64,000 nucleotides of DNA from Temnopleurus reevesii (GCA_036244855.1 BQKZ01000159.1:81024-145023), one strand, 5' to 3'; shown: positions 52,901 through 63,423, counted from the first letter of the stretch. Notes: generated by a model from the letters alone, not told the origin. Numbers and translations are program-made.

Positions 52901-55770
52901 TTTGTTTTACGCTTCGTGCAACACGATTCAAACGCAGACGGCTGCCACAAACCGAATTGAATAAAATGCATTGGCGCATTTTTATGTTTTCGCACTCTCC
53001 CCCACTTCTAGCCCTCGCGTTTGTTCACAAGGCCCCACGTGTTCCTAAGGGAACGTCGGCACAATATTTGAAGAATCACTGGAAAGGGGGCGTTTATAGA
53101 GACTTAAATTTCGAGGACTGGGAAAGTACAGACACCTGTAAGTCGAGATCTGCCCGTGAATAGCATTCGTAATTTAGATAGAGGAACGGTCTTTATTTTC
53201 AATCTATCTCGAAACTCATCCATTTCTATTTCTTCATATCCGTCCATTGCTGACAAATGGTATTGTATCATCCTGGATAAAGCATATATCTGGTATCAAT
53301 GAGTAAAAAGAAACGTGGTTAGAGCTAAAGTTGAGAAGATCGCTTCCCAGAGTCCGCTAAAGATCCCCACAAATCAGAGTACTTTACTAAATCAGATGAG
53401 TCAAGTGACGTCACAGCTCGTGAGATGATCGAGGGTTTGACTCGGCTCGTTGTGGTGCAGGTGAATGAAATGAAATAACGGTAAACTATATTCGTTGGAT
53501 GTTTAAAGAATTTAACCACAGTAGTCTAAATAAAATCTGGAACATTTTTTAATGAAATAAACTTTCCCATATGAAGAAGTTTAAAATTGAATGAGCATCA
53601 TTACCAGCAAAAATGAATTTATGTAAATTAGTAGCTAGCTAGCCATTTCCACATAAAAATGTTTGACCAATATTATCAGAGATAATGCACTCAAATGACA
53701 ATTTCCCTGCGTTTAAAGTTTAATAATCTAGCTCCCAAACCATCTGAAACACACTTTACATTAATTAGTAAAATAACTTTGAAGATGTGCTTCTCAATCG
53801 TTTCACCCCAGGAGATGAACTATTTACTTTAAATGACAGATTTTAATGAGTTTGCAGTAACATAAATTCACAAATCACCGATTGTATATAGATAACGATA
53901 TTAAGTGGGATTTGTAAGTAATGTGCGCTTACATACACATTGGCCCGTATTCTAAATGTTTTATCAACTAACGTTTAAATCTGTGGTTTAAGTATGGGAA
54001 GCAAACAGAGGCTTGAATCTATAGCAGTCGGTGTTTGATTTACCAGCACATTCGGCACTCATAGTATTTAAAACTGTCTTGGAATAAAAACTTAAATAGT
54101 TTTTTACATATTAGAGTATGGAAAGAGAGAGCAGTTGACATAAGAATTATACAATTTGAAATAAAGTCTGGCACTTTGGGCTACCCACACTTAAACCAAA
54201 GATTTAAACTCGAGTTTAAGTTAAACCTGATATCAAAATACGGGCCATTATATTTACTATTGCGTATTGCTAATATGACTATCACATGACTTCCATTAAT
54301 ATAGTGCTGTTTTCATGTTAAAATCATTGTCCTACCCTTGAACTCTTAATAATTTCGTAATTGAATTATGCTGAAGGACTCCCCCTGATCAGTATACATC
54401 AATCTACACTATTCATGGTCAGGTATCAGATAGCGGGGTTATCCAGGGACGAGATACAATCAGCTACCCCCTTGATAGGGATAGCTGGAGGTATCACATA
54501 AAAAAATAATGTAAGATATGATGGTAATCGTTATTCACATCTTTATGAAAAGCGTCCTTTTAAAACGAATACATGGAAATTGATTTTTTTTTCTTCTTCA
54601 AATGATAGCATATCTTATATCATCATATCCATCCTATAAATCATTAAAAATGCATTCCAGGAGATAGAGAAAGTTTGATTTGGGGGTTTTACGATGCGTA
54701 TCAGTCAAATTTTAAATGTGGTTTCTTTTTCATAGCAATAAATTCTACCATATCCTGCTTCCCTCCATCCAGGATATGTGCATCAGGGACGGGATACTAT
54801 TAGTTAGACTCCTAATTTCATATACTCTCAAATGCTCATATCGTTTGTTTAATGGAAAGAACATGTTGGTCAGGATAACGAAAACAAATACCGCTTGAGG
54901 GTATTTGTATTTTTTTAATGTGATATTTCTGGCGAATCTGCACATTACAAATTATTACTACTGTTGCATAGTCTTCTATTAATATTGGATAATGAATAAC
55001 AGCTGTAAATTTAATTCAAAATGTTTGTGTTACAAACCTAAAGCTTATAACGTATGGCACTATAACAATTTAATGAGTCATTGAAGAAAAAATGTATTTG
55101 GTTTGTATTTCAAACTACTTGTGAAAACAATTTTGGAGCATCGGGACTGAGGATTAAAATGTGCATGTCATCAATAAGTCATGAATGTATTTTATAGCAA
55201 TAAATTCTGCGATATCCTGCTGTTCTATATTCAAGAGATGTAGATTGGTTTCGGACACAACACTATCGATTGAAATGGTGAAACGATTTACAGCTCAAAA
55301 TTAATTTTGAAGGGGAAGCCCCATCCAGTCACTTAGAAGCCGCGATCGAACTCCATACAAAACGACTACTTCAGGTTCAGTAATTGTTATCTGAACAAAG
55401 AGCCACGTTGAATCGTGTTTAATCGGGGCTTCTCTGTGCCTGTGCCTAATGGAATGTGGTAAAAATGTGTCAGGCGTATCAATATTGTAATTTCAAATAT
55501 CATTATCAATTCCTTCATTACGAATATTATAATTGTTTATTGAACATACCTCATGCCGTATGTAATCGTGCCATCATAATGGAAACGGAGAAGTCTGTTA
55601 GTCACAGTGACGTCATGAACGAAGGAACGCTTGTCATTTGGGAAGTACGTATCAGGCACCCAAATCTTCTCCGCGAGTCCACCGTTGAGGGAGACATTTC
55701 CAAGGCAGGGATCGTAAGACAACCTTTCATCTCGCCAATGTTGTCTAAAGTACATTGTTAATGTGTAGTC
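32484..55770 (-). CDS. Rdl-like: Cys-loop GABA-gated anion channel subunit (RDL / GABA-A beta-like), 5' exons missing
   Basis: Six exons join in phase to give the last 420 residues of a pentameric ligand-gated channel subunit. Order: beta strands with WVPDTYF (loop A), the Cys loop ([15 protein letters not shown]), loop B with IESYGYTT, loop C with TGSYPRL, M1, M2, M3, a basic cytoplasmic loop and M4. By eye [31 protein letters not shown] is closest to insect RDL, with vertebrate beta subunits next. Exon sizes of 221 and 83 bases match the classic GABA receptor exons. The first exon seen begins at DYTLTMYF, so the signal peptide and first strands are unplaced. The protein is expected to be a Cl-permeable synaptic receptor. 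Confidence 0.9.
32892..34260 (-). other. Last intron of the GABA receptor gene
   Basis: AT-rich intron of about 1.4 kb. No exon copy, element or other structure was recognised. Confidence 0.5.
34261..34520 (-). CDS. Rdl-like: GABA receptor exon: M2, M3 and start of cytoplasmic loop (functional copy)
   Basis: Acceptor CAACCCAG, 260 bases, phase 1 in and 0 out, donor GTTGGT. Encodes [33 protein letters not shown]3 ([18 protein letters not shown]) and [12 protein letters not shown]2 keeps Thr6', Leu9' and Thr13'. It is the last of nine acceptor-plus-M2 copies in transcription order and the only one with a donor. Confidence 0.95.
34628..34680 (-). pseudogene. M2 exon copy 1
   Basis: AG acceptor kept; reads [17 protein letters not shown] and then TAG at 34628-34630. 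Nearest copy to the functional exon. Confidence 0.9.
34796..34847 (-). pseudogene. M2 exon copy 2 (acceptor AG lost)
   Basis: Reads [17 protein letters not shown]. The acceptor dinucleotide reads CG rather than AG, so this copy cannot be a normal splice target. Confidence 0.88.
34968..35019 (-). pseudogene. M2 exon copy 3
   Basis: AG acceptor kept; reads [19 protein letters not shown], with the first two residues altered. No donor. Confidence 0.88.
35117..35169 (-). pseudogene. M2 exon copy 4
   Basis: AG acceptor kept; reads [18 protein letters not shown]. No donor. Confidence 0.88.
35276..35327 (-). pseudogene. M2 exon copy 5
   Basis: Acceptor context CAACCCAG identical to the functional exon; reads [19 protein letters not shown]. 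It is one of the copies most like the real exon and shares the SMA...LSLS end with copy 3. Confidence 0.9.
35436..35667 (-). pseudogene. M2 exon copy 6, split by a retroelement-like insertion
   Basis: The M2 codons are interrupted between 35477 and 35655 by 177 foreign bases. Without them the copy would read like its neighbours ([11 protein letters not shown]) behind an intact CAACCCAG acceptor. Confidence 0.88.
35478..35654 (-). mobile_element. Short non-LTR retroelement 3' end inserted in M2 copy 6
   Basis: Flanked by a 6-base direct repeat ATCGTT (35472-35477 and 35655-35660). On the minus strand it ends in an (ACT)n tail, as expected for a 5'-truncated LINE or LINE-mobilised element. No coding part remains. 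Confidence 0.75.
35784..35835 (-). pseudogene. M2 exon copy 7 (acceptor AG lost)
   Basis: Reads [18 protein letters not shown]. The base pair before the exon reads AT instead of AG, so the acceptor is dead. Confidence 0.87.
35948..35999 (-). pseudogene. M2 exon copy 8 (farthest upstream)
   Basis: Acceptor CAACCCAG kept; reads [19 protein letters not shown]. It marks the far edge of the array. Confidence 0.9.
36101..39261 (-). other. Intron between M1 and M2 exons, distal part
   Basis: No exon is seen. It includes a foldback element (36231-36357). A 109-codon open frame on the plus strand at 36991-37320 has no recognisable domain and is not called. Confidence 0.55.
36231..36357. mobile_element. 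Foldback element E, copy 1
   Basis: Ends gggtccagtaacatgaaaga and ttttatgttacaggccc, with inner attaaacttacgata. Matches 51846-51973. Confidence 0.75.
39262..39414 (-). CDS. Rdl-like: GABA receptor exon: loop C end, M1 and start of M2 (carries the 2' residue)
   Basis: Acceptor CATTCCAG, 153 bases, phase 1 in and out, donor GTAAGA. Encodes [21 protein letters not shown]1 ([20 protein letters not shown]) and [11 protein letters not shown]. Arg0' is followed by Val1' and Ser2' (TCA at 39266-39268). YPR of loop C is conserved with beta subunits. No partial copy of this exon was found. Confidence 0.95.
40712..40746 (+). repeat. (TG)n microsatellite
   Basis: TG dinucleotide run in an intron of the GABA receptor gene, within a locally GC-rich segment (40490-40770). 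Confidence 0.95.
40924..41100. mobile_element. Foldback element A, copy 5
   Basis: Ends aacacgatgtacc and ctaaatcgtgtt. Inner ccgacataacaatcaca and caatagaattacaaaggagc match the family with more divergence. Confidence 0.8.
41788..41990 (+). repeat. A-rich low-complexity block
   Basis: Many A-runs up to about 28 bases separated by single C, G or T. It could be a decayed poly-A tail or expanded A-tract. No gene. Confidence 0.9.
44833..45427. mobile_element. Long foldback element D
   Basis: About 595 bases with inverted ends (ggggaactacactcagac and gggtgttgttcccc) and long inverted arms, e.g. gtgaaaatttgagcaaaat and attttgctcaaattttcac. Related fragments lie at 44475-44642 and 39555-40020. 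No transposase ORF. Confidence 0.82.
46397..46534 (-). CDS. Rdl-like: GABA receptor exon: loop B to loop C
   Basis: Acceptor ATTCTAG, 138 bases, phase 1 in and out, donor GTAAGA. Together with the split Tyr it encodes [46 protein letters not shown]. This matches YGYTTDDIEFYW and GVERIELPQFSIVEYRLV of GABA-A beta. The length equals that of the usual 138-base exon of this family. Confidence 0.94.
46535..50733 (-). other. Intron with SINE and foldback sequence
   Basis: No exon is seen. It contains a tRNA-like SINE fragment (46825-46900), (GT)n at 46925-46958, a roughly palindromic element near 47950-48420 (ccgttcaaacctt and ccaaaccagtttggaag ends), a C-tract at 48818-48832 and purine repeats at 49725-49795. 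Confidence 0.55.
46825..46900 (-). mobile_element. tRNA-like SINE head
   Basis: On the minus strand there is TGGTCTAGTGGTTAAGACAT (box A-like) and GGTTCGATTAC (box B). Different from the other SINEs here. A degenerate tRNA pseudogene is an alternative. Confidence 0.55.
50734..50816 (-). CDS. Rdl-like: GABA receptor exon: Cys loop
   Basis: Acceptor TATTTCAG, 83 bases, phase 2 in and 1 out, donor GTAAGT. Encodes [27 protein letters not shown]. The two Cys are 13 residues apart, as required for the signature disulphide. The 83-base size is the canonical length of this exon in GABA receptor genes. Confidence 0.96.
50942..51060 (+). mobile_element. tRNA-derived SINE fragment
   Basis: GCGCCGTGCCGTAGTAG start, GGTTCAAGTCCC box B and ggggttaatttctttt body. 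Diverged copy of the common SINE. A foldback element follows directly. Confidence 0.75.
51065..51208. mobile_element. Foldback element C, copy 3
   Basis: Ends gggcaatgtttcaccaaatc and acttggtgaaatacggccc, with gagtacgttaact as in the other C copies. Confidence 0.82.
51846..51973. mobile_element. Foldback element E, copy 2
   Basis: Ends catgtaacataaaagag and tgtgttacaggcccaag. Inner blocks ttaatcttgcaattaatt and gcaagtttaattaca match copy 1. Confidence 0.75.
53941..54247. mobile_element. Foldback element B, copy 2
   Basis: Same ends (TGGCCCGTATTC and AAAATACGGGCCA) and inner blocks as copy 1 (cattcggcactcata, gagagcagttgacat), in opposite orientation. Confidence 0.88.
55317..55437. mobile_element. 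Foldback element F, diverged copy
   Basis: gaagccccatccagtcac start and aatcgtgtttaatcggggct end; matches the F family at its termini and in the gttgaatcgtgtt block. Confidence 0.7.
55550..55770 (-). CDS. Rdl-like: GABA receptor exon: strands with loops D and A
   Basis: Acceptor CTACACAG, 221 bases, phase 0 in and 2 out, donor GTATGT. Encodes [20 protein letters not shown] and [29 protein letters not shown], with TYGMR at the end. This matches [10 protein letters not shown] and [20 protein letters not shown] of GABA-A beta. The 221-base size is canonical for the family. Confidence 0.96.
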
Positions 55771-56159
55771 CTGTGTAGGAATAAGTGAGAGTCAAAAATA
55801 AAAGAGATTGACGTTAGTGATTTGAAAACAGCCTTCCCCTAAATAGCGATGGAGTTTAAATAGAACCCCAAGTAAGAAAACACTCTGAAATAAATGAGAA
55901 TGACGATAGTGGTCTTAAAAAGGACCACCCCAAAAGTGAACGCAATACAAAAAAGGATCATTGAATGCGATAATGTCTAATGTTTAAGTTTTTGTAACGA
56001 TCCTGTGAGTTAACGTTGTGCAACAAACAAACACACACACATACACACACAAATGGATATTAAAGAGGAAAATTGTTGCTATAGTAGGTTAAAGCTACGC
56101 TTGGTTATGATAGTTCACATGGCATAAATGGATAGTGAACAAAATAAGAGCAAGATACA

Positions 56160-56466
56160 GTATAATAATAATAATAATAATGATAATAATAATGATAACA
56201 GATGCAATTTATATATCCACTCTGCGGAGTGCTCAAGGCGCTTTGCATAATTATTAACCCAACTTTAGCTCGGAGTACACGAGCGCACATAGCATTTCAA
56301 GGAATAAATATTACTACCAGGTACCCATTCACATGACCTGGGTTGAGTGCAGCACAATGCGGATGAATTTCTTGCTGAAGGAAATAACGCCATGGGTTGG
56401 ACTCAAACCGCGGCCCATTGGTTGAAAGGCGAGAGTCATGACCACTACACTACGGCGCTTTCACAC
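56160..56466 (-). mobile_element. Near full-length tRNA-derived SINE
   Basis: On the minus strand: tRNA head with box A and box B (56395-56466), conserved body (ggtacctggtagtaat), gcgctttg...gagtgctc region, and an (ATT)n tail at 56163-56200. It mirrors the copy at 61932-62270. Confidence 0.88.
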
Positions 56467-58834
56467 AGAGTAGGAGTATCCTACTATTGGAAACAAAGGG
56501 GTATTTCCAAGCGTTTGGAAGGATTTGATCGACGCTTCATCGAGCTCAACGCCACCCCCACTGAAATATAATTTTCTGCTATACACTACTCAAGCAGTTA
56601 AAGTTTATAACGTGATCGCCAAATGGTGACGAGTCTGCCTCATAAACACGATAAAGGATAGACAGATGAATATCAGGATACATTTAAAACAAAAATGCCC
56701 CCTCAACTTTTCTGCTCAAATCTCCTGCTCTACTTTCATCACTCAGACTAAACATCCGCGTATTTTCCCTCGACGAAAGATTGGTGTCCATGCCTTTCTC
56801 CGAAATAAAGACATAACGGGGTCACATTCATATTCACATATTATTTAGAATGCACAACCACGAAAGATTTGGCACCTGTCTACGAGGTACGGATGAGACC
56901 TAGATATGGTAAACAACAAGGACAGTTCAAAATAAATGTCTGGCAGACGTTCAGTCATTGATCATTTCCCGATCGTAGGGAAGAGATCGTAACGCTAGTG
57001 ATCTTTCTATCATTCCGACTTTATATCGACAAATCCTACTCCACAAAAATATCTAAAAAATAACAATTATTCCATGTATTCTTGAAAATGTCGCAATTTA
57101 GGAAATTAGACAAGAATAAATTTCAGTAATTCTCATACTTTTCTTTATTTTCTATTCTATTACTTCTATTACAAAAGTAATCACTAAGAATATAAGTGAT
57201 CATTGAGGTTGCTTATTAAAAGTATAAACGTTGAGGAAAAAATATAAAATAAGTCTCAAACTTTATATTCTCTTTTTTTTTTAATCAACTGTTTCCTAAA
57301 TTAATGTTTTCATTCGTAATTTCTGGGAGAAGTTTTTAATGATTTCTTTAAATCATTTTTTTATCAATGGACGACAGAGCCTGATTCTTGCAAAGGACAT
57401 AGTTGTATGTAAAAATCTCGTCATTGCGGGTTGCAGTTTTCAAAAGGTCGATCATTTCTCATTTTTATCTTCAATTTATTGATCATTTTCTATTATCAAT
57501 GGTGCAGAGACCGCTTCGATATTGAATTTTGACTTCACATGTGTCAGCCGTGGAATAAGAACCCTTTTCATAACTTCTACTATAGCCTCCTCTACATTTA
57601 AGAACCATATAAGTTTTAAGCGAAGTTTGATCAATTTCATAAAGATGGATGTAACTAGAGCCGAGGCTTGACCCCAGTTTATTAGCGTAATCCATGAAGA
57701 TGCTTCAACCCTTTGAGGGCATTCAAAACCGCTCGGAAGTTGTTGGCCCTGCTAAGTAATCCCAGCTATTACCCTACATTAACTTCATGAATATAATGTG
57801 ACCCATAGTCAGGTTATATAGGGGGAAAGTGTATTTTGTTAATTATTGAAGCGCCATGTTTGACCATTATAAAGTGCGCTGCAACGACATTGCACTTTTT
57901 TTGCGGATTTATAAGAACACTTTGAAGACTTTGTTGTGTCGAGTTATGTGAAGAATAAAAAGTAGATATACCTAAATGAAGGTTTTATAATATCCTGGTC
58001 CTACAAAATTGGCAAAATCTCCAACCTTGATATTCAGGACTGAACGATAAAACGCAACAGTACTCTCTCCATCGATCCTTAAATAACTATAAATAACTAT
58101 ATAATAATTTTTAAAGAATATGCAAATCAAAGTTGGCCCTTGTGACCTGCAAGCATTAAGCTCCAAAATACACGTAAAAATATCACTCTAATATATAGAA
58201 AATCACTGTATGAACGTAATCATCCATTCAACGCTGTGATTTTACTGTTGTGCAGTTAACATTACTTGTTATTTTTCGAAATTATGAAATATGAGATTTT
58301 ATCTGCATTCATTGCAAATGATTTACAAATAAACGAAAGAAAGCATTTTGTACGTGTACATTTGAAAAGCCTCAAATAACCACACCTAGCTCCGTGGCAA
58401 AACAAAAACATCTGATAACCGGTTTAAAACCTGCCTGCCTGATAATGATCGGATTTCTGTAGGCTCTGTAGCAATGATTGGAAAGTAATCATCCGGACAA
58501 TCTGAAGGTTAAGAAATAACATTCAAGCCATCTAGCGTTGATAGGAACAAGCCCTGCAGAAATAGATGAACCATAACGAGTTTTCCTTACGCACAGGTAA
58601 TTCTTCCTCTCATAAGCCCGGTCCACACTTAACGTCAATTGACCAGGGTTTATTTCAGATACAGTGTATCTGCCATACAAACAGACAGAAAAATAGACAT
58701 ATACGGACAAACAAACTTGCGTGGTCTTCCGCCCATGGCAAAGGTCATAACATATCATGATGAGCGTATGACCTACAATTATGTAGCGTGGACGCATATC
58801 AGATAATAAAAACAATTCTGGAAATGTTTCGGCT

Positions 58835-58987
58835 TAAGCCCATGTCATACAAAAGAGCAGACTGAACACGATTGAACACGACTCTTTTTCTATGAGCAGC
58901 ACGACTTTTCAGGGGTAGTATAATTGGTAACTGAACAAAACGTCGTGTTAAATCGTCTTCAATCGAGGCTGCTATGTGATTAGGGCC
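58835..58987. mobile_element. Foldback element F, diverged copy
   Basis: gattgaacacgactctttt and aaatcgtcttcaatcgaggc arms, ending tgtgattagggcct. Followed directly by another hairpin (59004-59156). Confidence 0.7.
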
Positions 58988-59003
58988 TTGAATTTGTACT
59001 ATT

Positions 59004-59156
59004 AGGGACTTTTAGCAAAGGAGACGGGAGGGCCGATCACAACGTTAGCTCGAAGGTCCGTTCCAGAAGGGTGCACAAACACTACGCTACTTCTGGAATG
59101 GACCTTACAGCTAACGTTGTGATCGGCCCTCCCGTCTTCTTTGCTAAAAGTCCCTA
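59004..59156. mobile_element. Nearly perfect long hairpin
   Basis: Two arms of about 65 bases: tagggacttttagcaaagga...ggccgatcacaacgttagct and its near-perfect complement ending cttctttgctaaaagtccct. The loop is about 20-25 bases. High arm identity suggests a recent insertion or active correction of the arms. Confidence 0.9.
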
Positions 59157-59289
59157 TTAAATGTAGAGAGTAGCAAATAAAAAATGTAGAATGTAAAACA
59201 ACGTGTTATTTTATTCCCAAAACCTTGCCTTAACCCGACGAACAACCGCCCCAATGTACATTTTTATATTTGTATGAAGCACATGATGA

Positions 59290-59390
59290 TAAATATATTT
59301 CTGAAGGAAATAAATAACATTGGATGATTTCGAGCCGCGACCCTCTGATCGAAAGGCGACAGTCAGAACCAGTGCATCACTGCGCTTTAT
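59290..59390 (-). mobile_element. tRNA-derived SINE head fragment
   Basis: Minus strand shows gcgcagtgatgcactggtt, tgtcgcctttcgatcagagg and a degenerate box B. Truncated and diverged. Confidence 0.7.
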
Positions 59391-59938
59391 AAACTATATG
59401 ATATGATTAAGGTTGATTCTGAATGAAATCAGATTTCTGATTCACTTCTAAATGGAAATGGATCATTATCTCAAAGCTGACGAAACTCAGAGGTATTCGA
59501 GTCAGGGTTTGCTCTGGGAAATGAAAATGTCGGCCCACCTACGCACCGGGCTTGAGTATAATTACGCTCGAGACTGGTTTACCAATAAATTAACACCTTA
59601 CACAAGACGGGAAAACGATTTGAATGACATTTATTAAATGAATGTCTACACACTCTTAACCTTTCGCCTAGCCCCATTAATGAGCGAACCAAGGATTTGG
59701 AGATCCGCGGCCAGACCAATTTAAAAGTTTGCCCGCCCCTCAAGGTGTAAACAAATCATTAGCTAAAATTTTGCGCCTTCCAATCGCCAACCTTGGCGCC
59801 CTTTTTATTTAAAGATAAGTGTCCCTACCTCTGACTAGGGGAGAGGGTGGCCCTATATGTTTACGATGATGCGTATATGCCTTCATTACTGAGTCATTTG
59901 AATTCATATAAATTCGAAAAGTATTAAAAAGAGATCCA

Positions 59939-60248
59939 TGCCAGGGTGCTACACGATTTTTTCACCACTTGCCCAGTCGGGCAACCGAGTTTTCAAATCA
60001 CTTGCCCGAACAAAACTTTGTCTTGCCCAGAATTGCTCAGTCGGGCAACCGAGTTTTTAAATCACTTGCCCGAACAAAACTTTGTCTTGCCCAGAATTGA
60101 TGGTTAATGCCAATCTGCACATGACGAGGAAAACTAGTATAAAACTGCTACTTGCCCTTTTGGGCAAGTGACGATTTCATTTACTTTCCCGACAGCTTAA
60201 TTTTGTTTCCTCGGGCATGCGGGCAAGTAGGTTTGTAGCGCCCTGCAT
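59939..60248. mobile_element. Foldback element with internal 64 bp tandem duplication
   Basis: Outer ends gccagggtgctacac and gtagcgccctgcat. Inside, a block starting cagtcgggcaaccgag is repeated 64 bases apart (59974 and 60038), and gcccga/tcgggc words recur in both orientations. Confidence 0.75.
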
Positions 60249-61931
60249 GCTTTCAGTCATCAGAGTTTACAAGTGCGCAATATTGTCTATAATAAAACTT
60301 AATATCGAATCCGTTTTCATTCAAACAGAGTTCATTCACATGTTAGCCAAAATCGTTATTAAAATGTTTCAGTATTTGCCGAGGAGGCTACCATTTCGGA
60401 AGAATATTTTGAAAAATTATCCTTTTACTCCTAATCAGATTTGACTCTATGTTTGTAGGTATCATGACTAAAATAGCTTTAAGCTTTCTAGAATTGAATA
60501 GCTCTGTCATAACTTTTTTTGGAAAATTATAAGCCTGACAAAAAAAGAGGAATATGATGACGCAATTTCACACCTACGCATTTCCAAATGTTTTTCTCTC
60601 TACTGTTGATTGTGTTATACACTGTGGGTGATCGGCTGTCGATTTTCTATTGGCTCAAGAGGTATGAGCATGCTAAGGGTTTACATCAACGGTAATACCC
60701 AATCTCCCTGAACCAGCCCATACACGTTGACTTTATGAAAGCAAACAATCAGCGATGATCGAAAATTTATTTTGAATTGACGGTCTGTCTATTGACTGAA
60801 CGATGGGGGTAACTAGCCCCCTGCTCTATGGGTTGGTCGTCAGTCAACAGTCCTGGAATTGAGCTAAGGTAGTCGAAGCCATGATAATATTATTGCCCAG
60901 ATGCCAATTGCGCAGGAAGTGGAGGGGATTATGGATAGGAAAACATTTGACGTCCTCTTGACATTTGTATAGTTATTGATACGCCGCACCGTTCCAACTC
61001 CGCAAACTTTTGTGTTCTCTGTCCCCGCGGAAAGAGCCGAACATTTTTTTTAAATCATAAATACTACGTCCATGCGATTGTGTCAATTTTACGTTACGTC
61101 AGAGGTGTGCTAAATATAATGAAGATGTCAAAACCTTGGGCAAAAAATGATTCAACACTGGACAACCTTCCAATTTATGGTTGAATTTGGTATGTCCACA
61201 TGTTTTCAATTATAGAAACTGATAGTTTTGTAAAATATGTTCAAATTGTAATAGAATTTTGTCATGTGTGAAAATTGTTGTCCAGTATTAGGCCAAATTT
61301 GCCAATTTGTTTGTTGTTTTTTTTTGCAAAAAGGGAAACAAGACATTTACGTCATTTTGTATTTCCTATATTAGTTCTCATGTCTTGGTTCCTTTTAAAC
61401 CAATCCATGGATGTTTCGGTTTAAGAAACTTGACACCCCATCTTCATCTCATACATAGAGAAGCGTACTTTCGATTGTCAGTTATGGCGTTCATAGGACA
61501 TTGTCCCAATGCAATTGCGACAACACTTCAAACGTTAATTGAAATCGACAATCGTCCTTGTCCTTATGTTACCGGGAATGTCAAAATGGCGACCTTATAC
61601 CTAACGACACATAACCTTCACTTAATGGACAACGAGTATGATCCGATCATATTCAAATCACTTGTGTTATGCATAAAATGGCTTTTGTCCGAATAGAGTG
61701 GTTGTTCTGGTCCGCCTCATGAAGAATTTAGTCTGCTGGCACAGACCATTCTGCTCGTTTTTCCAAATGTGTCTATCGCATTTTGCAAAGTCTGCAGTCA
61801 GAGACTACATACTGTTGACAGGCTGAATCTCCCACAGCCAAGATGGACAACGTCAGTAAGCAGTTTGATAAGAAAGGCCTTTAACAAAACAAATTAAGTT
61901 GCTGGTGAAGTATCTAATAAAGGTGGAGGCG

Positions 61932-62270
61932 CCGTGGTGGAGGCGCCGTGGTATAGTGGTCTGACTCTCGCCTTTCAACCAGAGGGTCGTAGGTTTCGAA
62001 TCCCACCCATGGCGTTAATTTCCTTCGGCAAGAAATTAATCCATATTGTGCTACACTCAACCCAAATGAGGTGAATTGGTACCTGGTAGGAATTTATTCC
62101 TTGAAAAAGCTTATAGTAGCGCCTAGTAGCGCCTAGTAGCTGCACCTAGTAGCTGCACTGCTAACGTGGCTAAAGCTATGGTAATAATGCTGCAATTGTA
62201 GAGCACTTAGGCAATTCTCTTGTAGAGTTGATAAACGCCCTATAAAAGCCGTTCATTATTATTTATAAAA
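61932..62270 (+). mobile_element. Near full-length tRNA-derived SINE
   Basis: GGCGCCGTGGTATAGTGG (box A side), GGTTTCGAATCCC (box B), then the body (ggtacctggtaggaattta) and a cattattattta tail. The first 17 bases are duplicated (ggtggaggcgccgtggt occurs twice at 61924-61953). Confidence 0.88.
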
Positions 62271-62766
62271 GGTCTGTATTCGCACACTACGCTTGAGTTA
62301 TCAATTTGTTTCGATGAAGTCCCAACTATTGAAAGCCATGTTTGTTTCTTCATTGGACTAAAAAGAAAAACAATCGCAATACTTCCACATCTACTATAGA
62401 TCAAAGGCCAATGCAAAATAAATGTAATTTTACTATTTGAGTTTTACGGATACCGTTAACCTCCGATATGATTAAATTCATAAACAATGTATACGCCAAC
62501 GCCAAATCCAATCGTCCAAATTATAAACAGTGGTTTATTCAAAAGCATTTGTTGGAGTGCTATTGACAAGCATTGACGTTTGGGTCATCTTCAATCAAAT
62601 CTTATCAATATAAACAATATGATCAGCTTGTTACGATTGTTTTTCTGTCTTGCATTTATCGTTTGAATGTATCGGTATTCCAATGTACTTAAGTGTATTG
62701 GTTACATTTCCTTTGACACTTTAATCACCAATTCATGGTGGTTATTGAATTCATTCAACAACAACC

Positions 62767-62982
62767 CATGTGCGTCGCGAGTTTTGTGACCAGGTTATAA
62801 AATTTACACTTTAGGATGTAAAATTTATCAGTTGAGAAGCAAAGTTTGCTACCGATAAAGGTTGCGAATTTTGTGACAAGGTGGCATGATATTTGCGTTA
62901 ATTTGAGTCTCGTGTCACAAACGCCACGTCACAAATCGCAAAATGACAAATTCCGATTAAAAAGAAAATCACGACGCACATG
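62767..62982. mobile_element. Foldback element with CATGTGCGTCG ends
   Basis: Inverted ends catgtgcgtcgcga and tcacgacgcacatg enclose about 190 bases with gttgcgaattttgtgacaa-type words on both strands. Confidence 0.7.
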
Positions 62983-63423
62983 ATTTCATGTTGAACCTAC
63001 TTCGGAGTGGCCATATCTCGGTAAATCAGTTCAGTATACTTTATCTATGCCACGACCTCTCCCCAATATTCTTTTCCATGCGCACCTGACTCTCCACTTC
63101 ATCTTCTTAACCCTCTTTCCAATCTCCATGTCCATCCCACCCCTCTCCCTCACATTCTCTCTCCCCTATAATCTTCCAACCTAAAGATCTCTCTTTTTAT
63201 AAATTACAATATGGAGCGCATAAAATCGGGGAACAAAAATCTTACAAATTTGAATTTCAACGAATGCTGGTTTTCAGCAGATCCCTCTGTTTTCTTGTTT
63301 TGAGTGACGTCGATTACTTTAATTAAACTGTCATGTAATAGATGTTTGAAGTTTTTATAAAAAAAAAACCGAATAAAAAGTGAAAGCAAAACTAACATAA
63401 ACAAATCTAGATGGACTGTAATT

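Larger units (their letters stand above)
50817..55549 (-). other. Intron with SINE and foldback elements
   Basis: No exon is seen. Contents: a SINE (50942-51060), foldback elements (51065-51208, 51846-51973, 53941-54247, 55317-55437), a GATGGT-rich tract (51680-51800) and one undetermined base at 52153. A short segment near 54735-54805 is repeated in diverged form at 55196-55262; its nature is unknown. Confidence 0.55.

Noticed and set aside
57483..57695. 70-codon minus frame as a candidate 5' exon of the GABA receptor
   Set aside because: It does not resemble signal peptide or first-strand sequence of Cys-loop subunits, and it has no donor in the needed phase 0 position.
57972..58166. Minus-strand frame with VLNIKVGDFANFVGPG
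   Set aside because: It looked protein-like, but I could not match it to a family and it ends in a stop. Not supported.
61307..61696. 129-codon plus-strand frame
   Set aside because: No recognisable domain, no splice context, and it lies in a repeat-rich area. Chance is more likely.
61932..62010. Genuine tRNA gene
   Set aside because: Box A and B are present, but the body and ATT-type tail and repeated copies show that it is a SINE.
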